14,979 bases of DNA from CBIHNH01 sp966211425 (GTDB taxonomy: Bacteria > Patescibacteriota > Saccharimonadia > Saccharimonadales > Saccharimonadaceae): positions 1-14,979 of the forward strand of contig CBIHNH010000016.1 of the NCBI GenBank assembly GCA_966211425.1. The letters are read 5' to 3'. Each line of letters begins with the position of its first letter. Position 1 is the first letter of the stretch. Made by a program: the position numbers and the translations under genes. The notes under the pieces are model-generated. The model made no database searches. It worked only from the letters and a program-made list of their open reading frames with translations, and was not told the DNA's origin. Below are positions 1 to 7,219 of the stretch, one piece after another.

Positions 1-946
1 CGATATATCGAACCATCTCCGGTCAATCGCGGACAAGGAAAAAATAACCTACGAACCAGAAGCTATCGACCTGCTCTCGACTCACGCAGGAGGAAGTTTC
101 CGCGATAGCGTCAGTTTGCTCGACCAACTCTCAGGACTTTCCGAAAAAATCACGGTTAGTCTCGTTGAATCAGTACTCGGCATGGCAGAGCAAAGCAGGG
201 TAGAAAAAGTCGTTAGTGCCCTCGAAGCAAACGACGTCAAAACTCTGGTTTCAGAACTGGAAGCTATCCAGTCGGCCGGTGTTTCGGCCGTTATCTTGAC
301 CGAACAACTTGCACGCTTGGTCGCAAAACGAGCCAAGGAGAACCACGAACTCTACCAGCTGCTTGATGAGCTCGTAGATATCCCAAAGGCACACGATCCG
401 GAGCTGAAACTGATTGCCACATTGGTGCGCTACACTAACCCTGGGCAACGAAAAAACGTTGCTCTGCATAGCTCATCCTCACCCACCATTGCCGCAAAAC
501 CAGGCGTTCTCCGTTCTCAAGTTGCCGCGCGCACCGAAGCAGCAAAGGAAGCGGCCGAAATGCCAGAGCCAGCTACCACCGCAGCCGAAACGCAGCCAAA
601 CACAAAACCAGTTGTGGCCACCCATACGGGCGATTTTAACTGGGATGCTATCCTTGGTGCTATCAAAAAACACCACGCCCCGCTTTTTAGCGTACTGAGT
701 CGTGCCGATGCTTCATATGACAGCGACTCGAATGTCCTGAAGCTAACCTTTATATACGCGATACATCGTAAAAAAATGGAAAATCCTGCGTCGCGCAAAC
801 AATTCGGTGCCGTCCTCAACAACCTCTTCAGTCTAAACCCTGAGCTAAACATCACCGATGCGAAGAGCGAAGCGGCTCTCGATGATGATGCCCAGGCGGT
901 TGCTGCTATCATGGGTGGAGGAGAACCAATACGTGGCGCAATCTAA
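1..946 (+). CDS. dnaX: DNA polymerase III subunit gamma/tau, 5'-truncated by the window edge
   Basis: This is the clamp-loader ATPase subunit that loads the beta clamp and couples polymerases at the replication fork. The open frame runs in from the left edge (first full codon at base 2), so the Walker A part is missing. What remains is about 314 codons. The segment with GGSFRDSVSLLDQLSG (codons about 31-46) is the typical sensor-2 region of DnaX. Domain III follows, then a low-complexity Ala/Pro/Thr/Glu linker (about bases 515-625). A C-terminal domain ends in MGGGEPIRGAI. The TTG at 116 that could be taken as a start lies inside the conserved region and is not the true start. The end overlaps dnaB by 14 bases, so the two are probably translated together. 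Identification is strong despite truncation; whether a short gamma form is also made cannot be judged here. Confidence 0.93.
   Translation, partial: DISNHLRSIADKEKITYEPEAIDLLSTHAGGSFRDSVSLLDQLSGLSEKITVSLVESVLGMAEQSRVEKVVSALEANDVKTLVSELEAIQSAGVSAVILTEQLARLVAKRAKENHELYQLLDELVDIPKAHDPELKLIATLVRYTNPGQRKNVALHSSSSPTIAAKPGVLRSQVAARTEAAKEAAEMPEPATTAAETQPNTKPVVATHTGDFNWDAILGAIKKHHAPLFSVLSRADASYDSDSNVLKLTFIYAIHRKKMENPASRKQFGAVLNNLFSLNPELNITDAKSEAALDDDAQAVAAIMGGGEPIRGAI
917..923 (+). promoter_or_regulatory. Shine-Dalgarno sequence deciding the dnaB start
   Basis: GGAGGAG lies 9 bases before GTG 933, inside the last codons of dnaX. It supports GTG 933 as the dnaB start over upstream in-frame codons such as the one at 858, which would add 25 residues unlike any DnaB N-terminus. 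Confidence 0.8.
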
Positions 947-2294
947 GAGACCAACCAACACCCTCGCAGACGCGAAAATACCGCCGCAAAATCTCGATGC
1001 TGAGATGAGCCTGCTCGGAGCGATTCTGATCGATGAAGAAGTGATGGCCGACATCAGCGACAAACTTCGATCGCAAGATTTTTACGACAAACGACATGTC
1101 TTGATTTTTAGTGCTATGCTGCGCCTCTATGAGCGACACCGACCCGTCGACCTACTGACGCTCAGTGATGAACTGACGAAAAAGGGTGAGTTAGAGATCG
1201 TCGGTGGCTCAGCATACCTAACTGAGCTGACAAACTATGTACCGACTGCAGCTCATGCCACCACGTATGCGGAAATCATCTCGCAGAAAGCTATCCGGCG
1301 TCGACTCATCAAGGCCAGCAATGATATCGCAACGCTCGGCTACAACGAAGAGCAAGATATCTCCGAGTTGCTCTCATCAGCCGAGTCTGAGCTGTTTGCC
1401 GTTAGCGACACCAACACCAAACAAGACCTCGTCAGTCTGGAGCAGATCCTGACTGAGAGCTTTGACCGTATGGAAGAGCTGCACCGTGGTGGCGGCAAAC
1501 TGCGTGGCATCCCAACCGGTTGGCGTGATCTCGATAATATGACAGCAGGACTCCAGCAAAGTGACCTGATCATCCTGGCCGCTCGCCCAGCTATGGGTAA
1601 AACGACGCTGGTGACCAACCTGGCATACAACGTCGCAACGAAAGCAAAAAAATCAGTTCTATTCTTTAGCCTCGAGATGAGCAAAGAACAACTGGTCGAC
1701 CGTATGTTAGCCGACGCGAGTGGGGTTGACGCATGGAATATCCGCACTGGGAACCTCAGCGATGATGACTTCGAGAAGTTATCGCACGCGATGGGTGAAA
1801 TGGCCGAGGCACCGATCTTTATTGACGACACACCGGGCGTTACCGTACTCGAAATGCGCACCAAAGCCCGACGCGAGGCACACAACAACCCGTTAGGCCT
1901 CATTATCATCGACTACCTACAGCTGATGCAGGGCAGCGGTCGCAGCGATGGCAACCGCGTCCAGGAAGTGAGTGAGATCTCCCGTGGCCTCAAACTGATT
2001 GCTCGCGAACTTAACGTCCCCGTGATCGCACTTTCGCAGCTCTCGCGTTCCGTTGAGACACGCAGCCCGCAGATACCTCAGCTCAGCGACCTACGCGAAT
2101 CAGGCTCGATCGAGCAAGACGCCGATATCGTGGCATTTATTTACCGCGAAGCCTACTACAACCCTGAAACCGATCGTCAAAACATCACCGATCTCATCAT
2201 CGCTAAGCACCGTAACGGCCCTGTCGGGAAGGTCGAGCTCTACTTCCACCCAGAGCGTCTACGCTTTATGTCACTCGATAAACAGCGGCTTTAA
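933..2294 (+). CDS. dnaB: Replicative DNA helicase DnaB
   Basis: This is the hexameric 5'-3' helicase that unwinds the replication fork. From GTG 933 the protein is 453 residues, a normal length. The N-terminal domain opens with IPPQNLDAEMSLLGAIL and is followed by a RecA-like motor. Walker A is ARPAMGKTT at about residues 217-225. Walker B is LIIIDYLQLM, with its Asp at about residue 327. The segment with SQLSRSVETR and LSDLRESGSIEQDADIV is the late DnaB motif containing the inter-subunit arginine region. The end, IAKHRNGPVGKVELYF, is also typical. No intein or insertion is seen. It overlaps dnaX by 14 bases, and its Shine-Dalgarno is inside dnaX, so it probably shares the dnaX transcript. 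Confidence 0.97.
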   Translation: MAQSKRPTNTLADAKIPPQNLDAEMSLLGAILIDEEVMADISDKLRSQDFYDKRHVLIFSAMLRLYERHRPVDLLTLSDELTKKGELEIVGGSAYLTELTNYVPTAAHATTYAEIISQKAIRRRLIKASNDIATLGYNEEQDISELLSSAESELFAVSDTNTKQDLVSLEQILTESFDRMEELHRGGGKLRGIPTGWRDLDNMTAGLQQSDLIILAARPAMGKTTLVTNLAYNVATKAKKSVLFFSLEMSKEQLVDRMLADASGVDAWNIRTGNLSDDDFEKLSHAMGEMAEAPIFIDDTPGVTVLEMRTKARREAHNNPLGLIIIDYLQLMQGSGRSDGNRVQEVSEISRGLKLIARELNVPVIALSQLSRSVETRSPQIPQLSDLRESGSIEQDADIVAFIYREAYYNPETDRQNITDLIIAKHRNGPVGKVELYFHPERLRFMSLDKQRL

Positions 2295-2303
2295 GAATAC
2301 GAC

Positions 2304-2312
2304 TGCTATAAT
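2304..2312 (+). promoter_or_regulatory. Extended -10 promoter for the glycosyltransferase gene
   Basis: TGC plus TATAAT (hexamer at 2307-2312) lies between the dnaB stop (2294) and ATG 2325. No good -35 is visible, which is usual for extended -10 promoters. Transcription would begin near 2319, leaving about 5 bases before the ATG, and no Shine-Dalgarno is present. This implies a leaderless or nearly leaderless mRNA. Confidence 0.6.
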
Positions 2313-2324
2313 AAGCCTAACGCT

Positions 2325-3791
2325 ATGAAGACATCTCTCGTCCGTGAACTTACGCTTTATCGCTACCGCTACTTCATCGGATACGCTTTGTTCATTGTCT
2401 TTGTCGGCGCTCTGCTACTCGTTGATATCGGCAGTATCCCAAATGGCATTAACGACAGGGAAATGCAATCTGTCGTGGCCAGCAATTCGTTAAACTTCCG
2501 GGATCTTAAGCCGGCCGATATCGTCAACCTGCCGTATCATGTGCTTCAAAAAGCCAGCATCAGTCTGTTCGGCTTGTCACAGCTCAGTATTCGTTTGCCG
2601 TCTCTTATCTTGGCCTTCCTGGCTGCCGCAGCACTCGCCATAACGCTCAATCAGTGGTTTAGACGAAATATTGCCGTTCTAGCACTTATCATTACAGCTT
2701 CATCTGTACCATTTATCTCCATGGGACGCACGGGTGTGGCGAGTGTGTTTTATATGCTCCTACTACTAATCATTCTGATGAGTGCCGTCAAGCTCACATC
2801 GAAAAGTCGGGGAACATTTTTTTGGAAACTTTTTGCTGCTATTTCGGCGCTGCTGCTGTTATATATGCCACTGGGCGCATACGCAGTCTTTGCGCTACTG
2901 GTAGCGGGAGCGTTCCATCCGCACGTACGCTATCAAATAAAACACACCAAACTCTGGCAAATCGGTATTTTCGCTACCCTGACACTCATCTCGTTACTTC
3001 CACTCATTATCGCTGGCATCCATGATATCAATATCATCGAATACCTATTCGGCGTCGATGCCCTCAAAGACAAACTCACCCTTGCTGGACTAGGCGGCTC
3101 ACTGCTCGCGATTTTGCGTTCGCTATTCCTGTTCTATGACCCTGAAATAACCGATACGATTACACCGTTTTTAAATCTCACCACGACATTACTTATTGTT
3201 ATCGGACTGGTGCGCACGCTACTTGACCGACACGCTGCGCGTTCGTATTTGATATTGATATGGCTAGCCGTTTCTATACCACTGCTTATCTTGAATCCTA
3301 CGCATTTTGCCCTATTGTTCGTACCGTGTATCATCCTGCTCGCGATTGGGCTCGAGTTCCTACTCAGAGAGTGGTATAGCGTGTTCCCGCGAAACCCGTA
3401 CGCCCGTATCGGAGCCCTCGTGCCACTGTCTCTCATCGTAGTAGGGCTACTGGCTATTTCGATAACCCGTTATTTCTATGCATATTACTACTCTGATACC
3501 AGTTCGTATTATCATGCTGGCCTCACCTCGATACGAACCGTCCTGAAACCTCATGTCCCAACTCGGCTGATCGTACCGGCCGAGCACACGGCTTTTTATG
3601 ACATACTTCGCAAACAGTATCCACAGCTGACAATCGGAACATCGAGTGGCACCCCTGAGGCAACGCGTCAGCCTGAAACGATAGCACTTGCGTCGTCGAA
3701 CTATCAGACCACAGCACTACCAAGAACTATCATCACTTCACACCTAGATCACGGCGAAGTACTCCTGCGCGTCTATAGTCGAACGCAATAG
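2325..3791 (+). CDS. GT-C fold membrane glycosyltransferase (ArnT/PMT-like)
   Basis: This 488-residue protein has about 11 hydrophobic segments. The layout fits GT-C glycosyltransferases, which move a sugar from a polyprenyl-phosphate donor on the outer face of the membrane. After TM1 (about 17-37) the first outer loop carries acidic NDRE (43-46), where the catalytic Asp/Glu of this fold lies. Residues 81-100, LFGLSQLSIRLPSLILAFLA, match the conserved LFG...RLPS segment of the ArnT/PMT_2 group. A soluble tail follows the last TM (about 410-424). The acceptor and sugar are not known; cell-envelope glycan or protein glycosylation is the likely role. It has its own promoter and sits between dnaB and ybaB, with which it shares no obvious function. 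Confidence is good for the fold and low for the substrate. Confidence 0.72.
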   Translation: MKTSLVRELTLYRYRYFIGYALFIVFVGALLLVDIGSIPNGINDREMQSVVASNSLNFRDLKPADIVNLPYHVLQKASISLFGLSQLSIRLPSLILAFLAAAALAITLNQWFRRNIAVLALIITASSVPFISMGRTGVASVFYMLLLLIILMSAVKLTSKSRGTFFWKLFAAISALLLLYMPLGAYAVFALLVAGAFHPHVRYQIKHTKLWQIGIFATLTLISLLPLIIAGIHDINIIEYLFGVDALKDKLTLAGLGGSLLAILRSLFLFYDPEITDTITPFLNLTTTLLIVIGLVRTLLDRHAARSYLILIWLAVSIPLLILNPTHFALLFVPCIILLAIGLEFLLREWYSVFPRNPYARIGALVPLSLIVVGLLAISITRYFYAYYYSDTSSYYHAGLTSIRTVLKPHVPTRLIVPAEHTAFYDILRKQYPQLTIGTSSGTPEATRQPETIALASSNYQTTALPRTIITSHLDHGEVLLRVYSRTQ

Positions 3792-3793
3792 TT

Positions 3794-3802
3794 TGCTACA
3801 AT
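3794..3802 (+). promoter_or_regulatory. Extended -10 promoter for ybaB-recR
   Basis: TGC plus TACAAT (3797-3802) begins just after the glycosyltransferase stop at 3791. The start point expected near 3809 gives a leader of about 40 bases. That leader contains a purine-rich Shine-Dalgarno (AAGGGG, 3832-3837) before ATG 3849. Unlike the other promoters of this type here, this one gives a conventional leadered mRNA. Confidence 0.5.
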
Positions 3803-3848
3803 TGATACGATACAGATTTATTCCGAAAGAGAAGGGGAAGTGCTCATT

Positions 3849-4136
3849 ATGATGGATCAAGCAAAAATGGTCATGAAGCTGAAGAAGGCTCAAAAAGAAC
3901 TCCAAAAAGAGTTAGTTGAAGTTTCTGCTGGCGATGGCGCGGTCATCGTACAAGTAAACGGTGAATTAAAGCTCAAAAAAGTCACTATCGACCCAGACCT
4001 CGTAGACCTCGACGACATCGCCGAACTCGAACGCTGGGTTGAGATCGCGGTCCGTGACGCTATGACCAAAGCCCAAGAACTGGCTGCTGAAAAAATGAAG
4101 CCACTCATGGGCGGCCTCGGAAACCTCGGCCTTTAG
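3849..4136 (+). CDS. ybaB: YbaB/EbfC nucleoid-associated protein
   Basis: This is a small DNA-binding, nucleoid-associated protein of about 95 residues, the usual size for the family. The N-terminal helix is rich in Lys and Glu (MVMKLKKAQKELQKEL). A strand region VSAGDGAVIVQVNGELKLKKVTIDP follows, and the C-terminal helix ends in MKPLMGGLGNLGL, the typical YbaB tail. GTG 3840 would also be in frame but overlaps the Shine-Dalgarno, so ATG 3849 or 3852 is more likely. It is followed 19 bases later by recR, a frequent pairing that points to a role around recombination and repair or nucleoid structure. Confidence 0.92.
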   Translation: MMDQAKMVMKLKKAQKELQKELVEVSAGDGAVIVQVNGELKLKKVTIDPDLVDLDDIAELERWVEIAVRDAMTKAQELAAEKMKPLMGGLGNLGL

Positions 4137-4155
4137 AGGCCAAAGAGCTACTGGT

Positions 4156-4767
4156 GTGCTACCAAAAGCCTTAGTATCGGTCATAGAAGCCCTCGGTGAA
4201 CTACCGGGCGTCGGACCTCGATCGGCTGAACGATACGCGTATAGTCTACTGCGGCGTGATCGCCATGTCGCCGAAAAGATCGCTGGTTCACTCGCCGGAC
4301 TGCATACTGGAGTCAAGCAATGTCCAGTCACCTATGCGTTAATCGATGCCGAAGAAACTGTCTCGTCACTCTATAGCGATCCGAAACGTGACAAACAGCT
4401 AGTCGCTATCGTCGAAGAACCGCTCGATATCATTGCTCTCGAAAAGACCAAACAGTTCAAAGGCACCTATCATGTTCTCGGTGGTGCCATGAGCCCTATT
4501 GATGGAGTTGGGCCCGAACAGCTGCATATCCCCGAGCTGATAGAGCGGCTCAAAAAAGACGGTGTTCAGGAGGTTATCCTCGCTACGAACGCATCCGTTG
4601 AAGGCGAATCTACAGCGCTTTATATCCAACGCCACATAAAAGAAAGTGAACTCGAAGCTATAACCATAAGTCGGCTTGCTCGCGGAATCCCTGTCGGCGT
4701 TGACCTTGAGTACGCCGACCAGATAACGCTGACTCACGCCCTCCAGGGCCGAAAACAGATGCTTTAG
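4156..4767 (+). CDS. recR: Recombination mediator RecR with a degenerate zinc finger
   Basis: RecR works with RecO (and RecF) to load RecA on SSB-coated single-stranded DNA. The 203-residue length is normal. The helix-hairpin-helix GELPGVGPRSAERYA lies at about 14-28. A Toprim domain starts near QLVAIVEEPLD (81-90). The C-terminal RLARGIPVGVDLEYADQITL matches the conserved end of the family. The zinc-finger region normally reads CxxC...CxxC. Here only Cys56 remains: Thr59, Thr68 and Ser71 occupy the other three expected positions. The start is GTG 4156 with a weak AAAGAG eight bases upstream. It probably shares the ybaB transcript. Confidence 0.94.
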   Translation: MLPKALVSVIEALGELPGVGPRSAERYAYSLLRRDRHVAEKIAGSLAGLHTGVKQCPVTYALIDAEETVSSLYSDPKRDKQLVAIVEEPLDIIALEKTKQFKGTYHVLGGAMSPIDGVGPEQLHIPELIERLKKDGVQEVILATNASVEGESTALYIQRHIKESELEAITISRLARGIPVGVDLEYADQITLTHALQGRKQML

Positions 4768-4772
4768 CTATC

Positions 4773-4781
4773 TGTTACAAT
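4773..4781 (+). promoter_or_regulatory. Extended -10 promoter for the DHH-cysS unit
   Basis: TGT plus TACAAT (4776-4781) follows the recR stop at 4767. The expected start near 4788 leaves about 4 bases before ATG 4792, and no Shine-Dalgarno is present. This fits a leaderless mRNA. Confidence 0.55.
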
Positions 4782-4791
4782 ACTTAAACAG

Positions 4792-5781
4792 ATGTACGAG
4801 AACATAAAACCACTTATCGACGAAGCGAAGCGAATCGTCATCATCCAAGCCGAAAACCCCGACGGCGACAGCCTGGGCAGTAGTTTGGCTCTTGAAGAAC
4901 TCCTCGCCAATGCCGGCAAAGACGTCGCCATGTACTGTCCGGTATCTCTACCAAAATACCTACGTCACATGGAGGGTTGGGATAGAGTTACTGATGAGTG
5001 GTCGAGTAGTTTCGATCTGGCAATCATCGTTGATACGAGCAGCGAAACATTGATCTCGAAAGTTCTTGAAACTCCTGGCGCACGTCACTTTCTCGAAACC
5101 CACCCCGTAATCGTGCTCGATCACCACGCCAGTGTCATAAGTAGCCTGCCGTTCGACCACGAGATGGTTATGAGTGAAACCGCAGTCGCAACAGGCGAGC
5201 TTATCTGCGAGCTTGCCGCATGGGCTGGCTGGACGCTAACCAAAACGGCTGCAGATGCACTCTACGCCTCGATCATGTCCGACAGCCTTGGGCTCACGAC
5301 ACAGGCTACTACAGCGAACAGCTACCGCGTAGTGGCGAGCCTTCTCGATGCAGGCGTTGTACCGGCCGACCTGGAAGCGCGCCGTCGTGAGATGATGAAG
5401 AAATCACCCGAAATCCTGGCCTACAAAGGCCGCCTTATCGACCGGATTGAATACTTCGTCGATGGGAAGCTAGCAGTTGTGCATATCCCGTGGGAAGAGA
5501 TTCAGGCATACAGCGACCAATACAATCCGAGTATGCTTGTGCTCGACGAAATGCGCCTCGTCGAAGGCGTTGAGCTGGCGGTTGCCCTCAAAACCTACCC
5601 TGATGGCAAGCTTACCGGCAAACTCCGGTCAAACCTACCGCTCAGTGATGTCGTTGCTGGTTATTTTGGTGGTGGTGGTCACCCGTACGCGGCAGGTTTT
5701 CGTGCCCACGAAAGCTACCAAACCATTGTCCGAGAGCTCATCGAATCAGCCACTAAGGCGCTAGATGAGGCAGGCCAATGA
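4792..5781 (+). CDS. DHH/DHHA1 phosphoesterase, NrnA/oligoribonuclease-like
   Basis: The 329-residue protein has the layout of bifunctional nanoRNase/pAp phosphatases (NrnA-like), which clear short RNA and phosphoadenosine phosphate in the cytoplasm with divalent metals. The first metal motif, ENPDGDSLGS, is at 21-30. Asp81 sits in VDTS and the DHH triad at 110-112 in VLDHHAS. SDSLGLTTQ with Asp164 is the fourth motif. The DHHA1 glycine motif GGGGHPYAAG is at 293-302. The first motif normally starts with a His four residues before the first Asp (HxxPDxD). Here Ala20 replaces it (QAENPDGD), while Asp24 and Asp26 are kept. The last bases overlap the cysS ATG (ATGA), so the two are co-translated. 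The exact substrate is not certain. Confidence 0.85.
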   Translation: MYENIKPLIDEAKRIVIIQAENPDGDSLGSSLALEELLANAGKDVAMYCPVSLPKYLRHMEGWDRVTDEWSSSFDLAIIVDTSSETLISKVLETPGARHFLETHPVIVLDHHASVISSLPFDHEMVMSETAVATGELICELAAWAGWTLTKTAADALYASIMSDSLGLTTQATTANSYRVVASLLDAGVVPADLEARRREMMKKSPEILAYKGRLIDRIEYFVDGKLAVVHIPWEEIQAYSDQYNPSMLVLDEMRLVEGVELAVALKTYPDGKLTGKLRSNLPLSDVVAGYFGGGGHPYAAGFRAHESYQTIVRELIESATKALDEAGQ

Positions 5782-7205
5782 TCCACTTACATAACACGCT
5801 CACGCGCAGCCAGGATGAGTTCCGACCCCAAGATCCCGACCGTGTCACCATCTACACATGTGGACCAACAGTGTACGGTGAGCCTTTGATCGGTAACTGG
5901 GTCGCCTACGTCCGTTGGGATTTGCTCGTCCGCGTCCTTAGCGCCAATAGTCTCACTGTCGACCGAGTTATGAATATCACCGATGTCGGGCATCTAACAA
6001 GCGACGCTGACGACGGCGAAGACAAGATGGAAAAGGGTGCGAAACGAGAGGGGACAACTGCCTGGGATGTCGCCGAACGCTATACCAACCGATTCCTCGA
6101 AGGCATGACCGCTCTCAACCTCTTACCGCCAGAAATGCTCGTAAAAGCCACCGACCACATCAGTGACCAAATCGCACTGATTGAGCGGCTGGAACGGGGC
6201 GGTCATACCTATGCAATATCCGATGGCATTTATTTTGATACGAGCACATTTAAGCCCTATCCTGACTTTGCCGGTCTGAACCTCGATACCATGAAAGCGG
6301 GTGCGCGCGTCGAATTTAACACTGAAAAACGCAACCCCAGCGACTTCGCTCTCTGGAAGTTCAGCCCCAAAGATAAAAAAAGAGACATGGAATGGCCTAG
6401 CCCATGGGGAACCGGATTTCCGGGCTGGCATATCGAGTGTAGCGCAATGGCTATCAAATATCTCGGCGAGACCCTTGATATCCACACCGGTGGTATCGAT
6501 CATATTCCTGTCCATCATACGAACGAAATTGCCCAGTCCGAAGCAGCCACCGGCAAGCGTTTTGCAAACTACTGGCTACACGCTAATTTTCTGCTGGTAA
6601 ACGGCACCAAGATCAGCAAAAGTCTTGGTAATGGTTTTACATTATCCGACCTTAGTGAAAAGGGCTTTTCACCATTAGACCTTAAGATGTTTGTCCTTCA
6701 GAGTCACTATCGGACTGAGAGTAACTTTAGCTGGGACAATCTTGCGGCCGCCGCTAGTCGTATCAAGCGCTGGCGAGCCATAGCGGCCCTACGCCACCAG
6801 CTCCACGATACGCTCACAGACGATGATAGCAAGCATGATGAAGTCAACGGTCGCCTCCTCGCCGCCAAACATGCGTCGCTTGAAGCTTTGTCGCAAGACC
6901 TCAACAGCCCTCTTGCGCTCACAAAAATAGAGGACATGTTTGATGACATCGATCGTTCACCAACTGAGACCATCGCAAAGTCAGCTCTTGTGGACTTACT
7001 GTCGTACCTTGATGACGTACTCGGGCTTGACCTTATCGGCTCGACGCCTGATATCACCGACGAAGATAAGCAGCTCCTACTCGAACGGGAACGCGCCCGT
7101 GAATCAAAAGATTGGACCCTCTCAGATGACTTACGTGACCAGCTCGAGCTTAGGGGGATTGGACTCAATGATACGACACATGGCGTACGCTGGTATTACC
7201 GCTAG
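5778..7205 (+). CDS. cysS: Cysteinyl-tRNA synthetase with altered HIGH motif
   Basis: This enzyme charges tRNA-Cys with cysteine. The 475 residues span the full family length. The zinc ligands are all in place: Cys28 (CGPTVY), Cys221 (HIECSAM), His246 and Glu250 (PVHHTNE). The KMSKS loop is KISKS at 278-282. The helical anticodon-recognition domain continues to the end. The HIGH signature, normally reading like CGPTVYDxxHIGN, is GEPLIGN here, so Leu37 replaces the catalytic His. The Leu codon is TTG, which is three base changes from CAT or two from CAC, so a single read error is unlikely. ATG 5778 has a Shine-Dalgarno (TGAGG at 5766-5770, 7 bases upstream) and overlaps the preceding stop. Confidence 0.95.
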   Translation: MIHLHNTLTRSQDEFRPQDPDRVTIYTCGPTVYGEPLIGNWVAYVRWDLLVRVLSANSLTVDRVMNITDVGHLTSDADDGEDKMEKGAKREGTTAWDVAERYTNRFLEGMTALNLLPPEMLVKATDHISDQIALIERLERGGHTYAISDGIYFDTSTFKPYPDFAGLNLDTMKAGARVEFNTEKRNPSDFALWKFSPKDKKRDMEWPSPWGTGFPGWHIECSAMAIKYLGETLDIHTGGIDHIPVHHTNEIAQSEAATGKRFANYWLHANFLLVNGTKISKSLGNGFTLSDLSEKGFSPLDLKMFVLQSHYRTESNFSWDNLAAAASRIKRWRAIAALRHQLHDTLTDDDSKHDEVNGRLLAAKHASLEALSQDLNSPLALTKIEDMFDDIDRSPTETIAKSALVDLLSYLDDVLGLDLIGSTPDITDEDKQLLLERERARESKDWTLSDDLRDQLELRGIGLNDTTHGVRWYYR

Positions 7206-7219
7206 GATAGGCGAGACTT

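Noticed and set aside
515..625. A possible programmed frameshift site in dnaX for making gamma and tau forms.
   Set aside because: I saw no A-rich slippery heptamer followed by a stem-loop in the linker part of the gene. The A-runs present (for example near 661-672 and 770-782) lack an obvious downstream structure.
1340..1909. A 189-residue minus-strand frame inside dnaB.
   Set aside because: It lies fully opposite conserved dnaB coding sequence, is Ser/Arg-rich and has no recognisable domain; it is a shadow frame.
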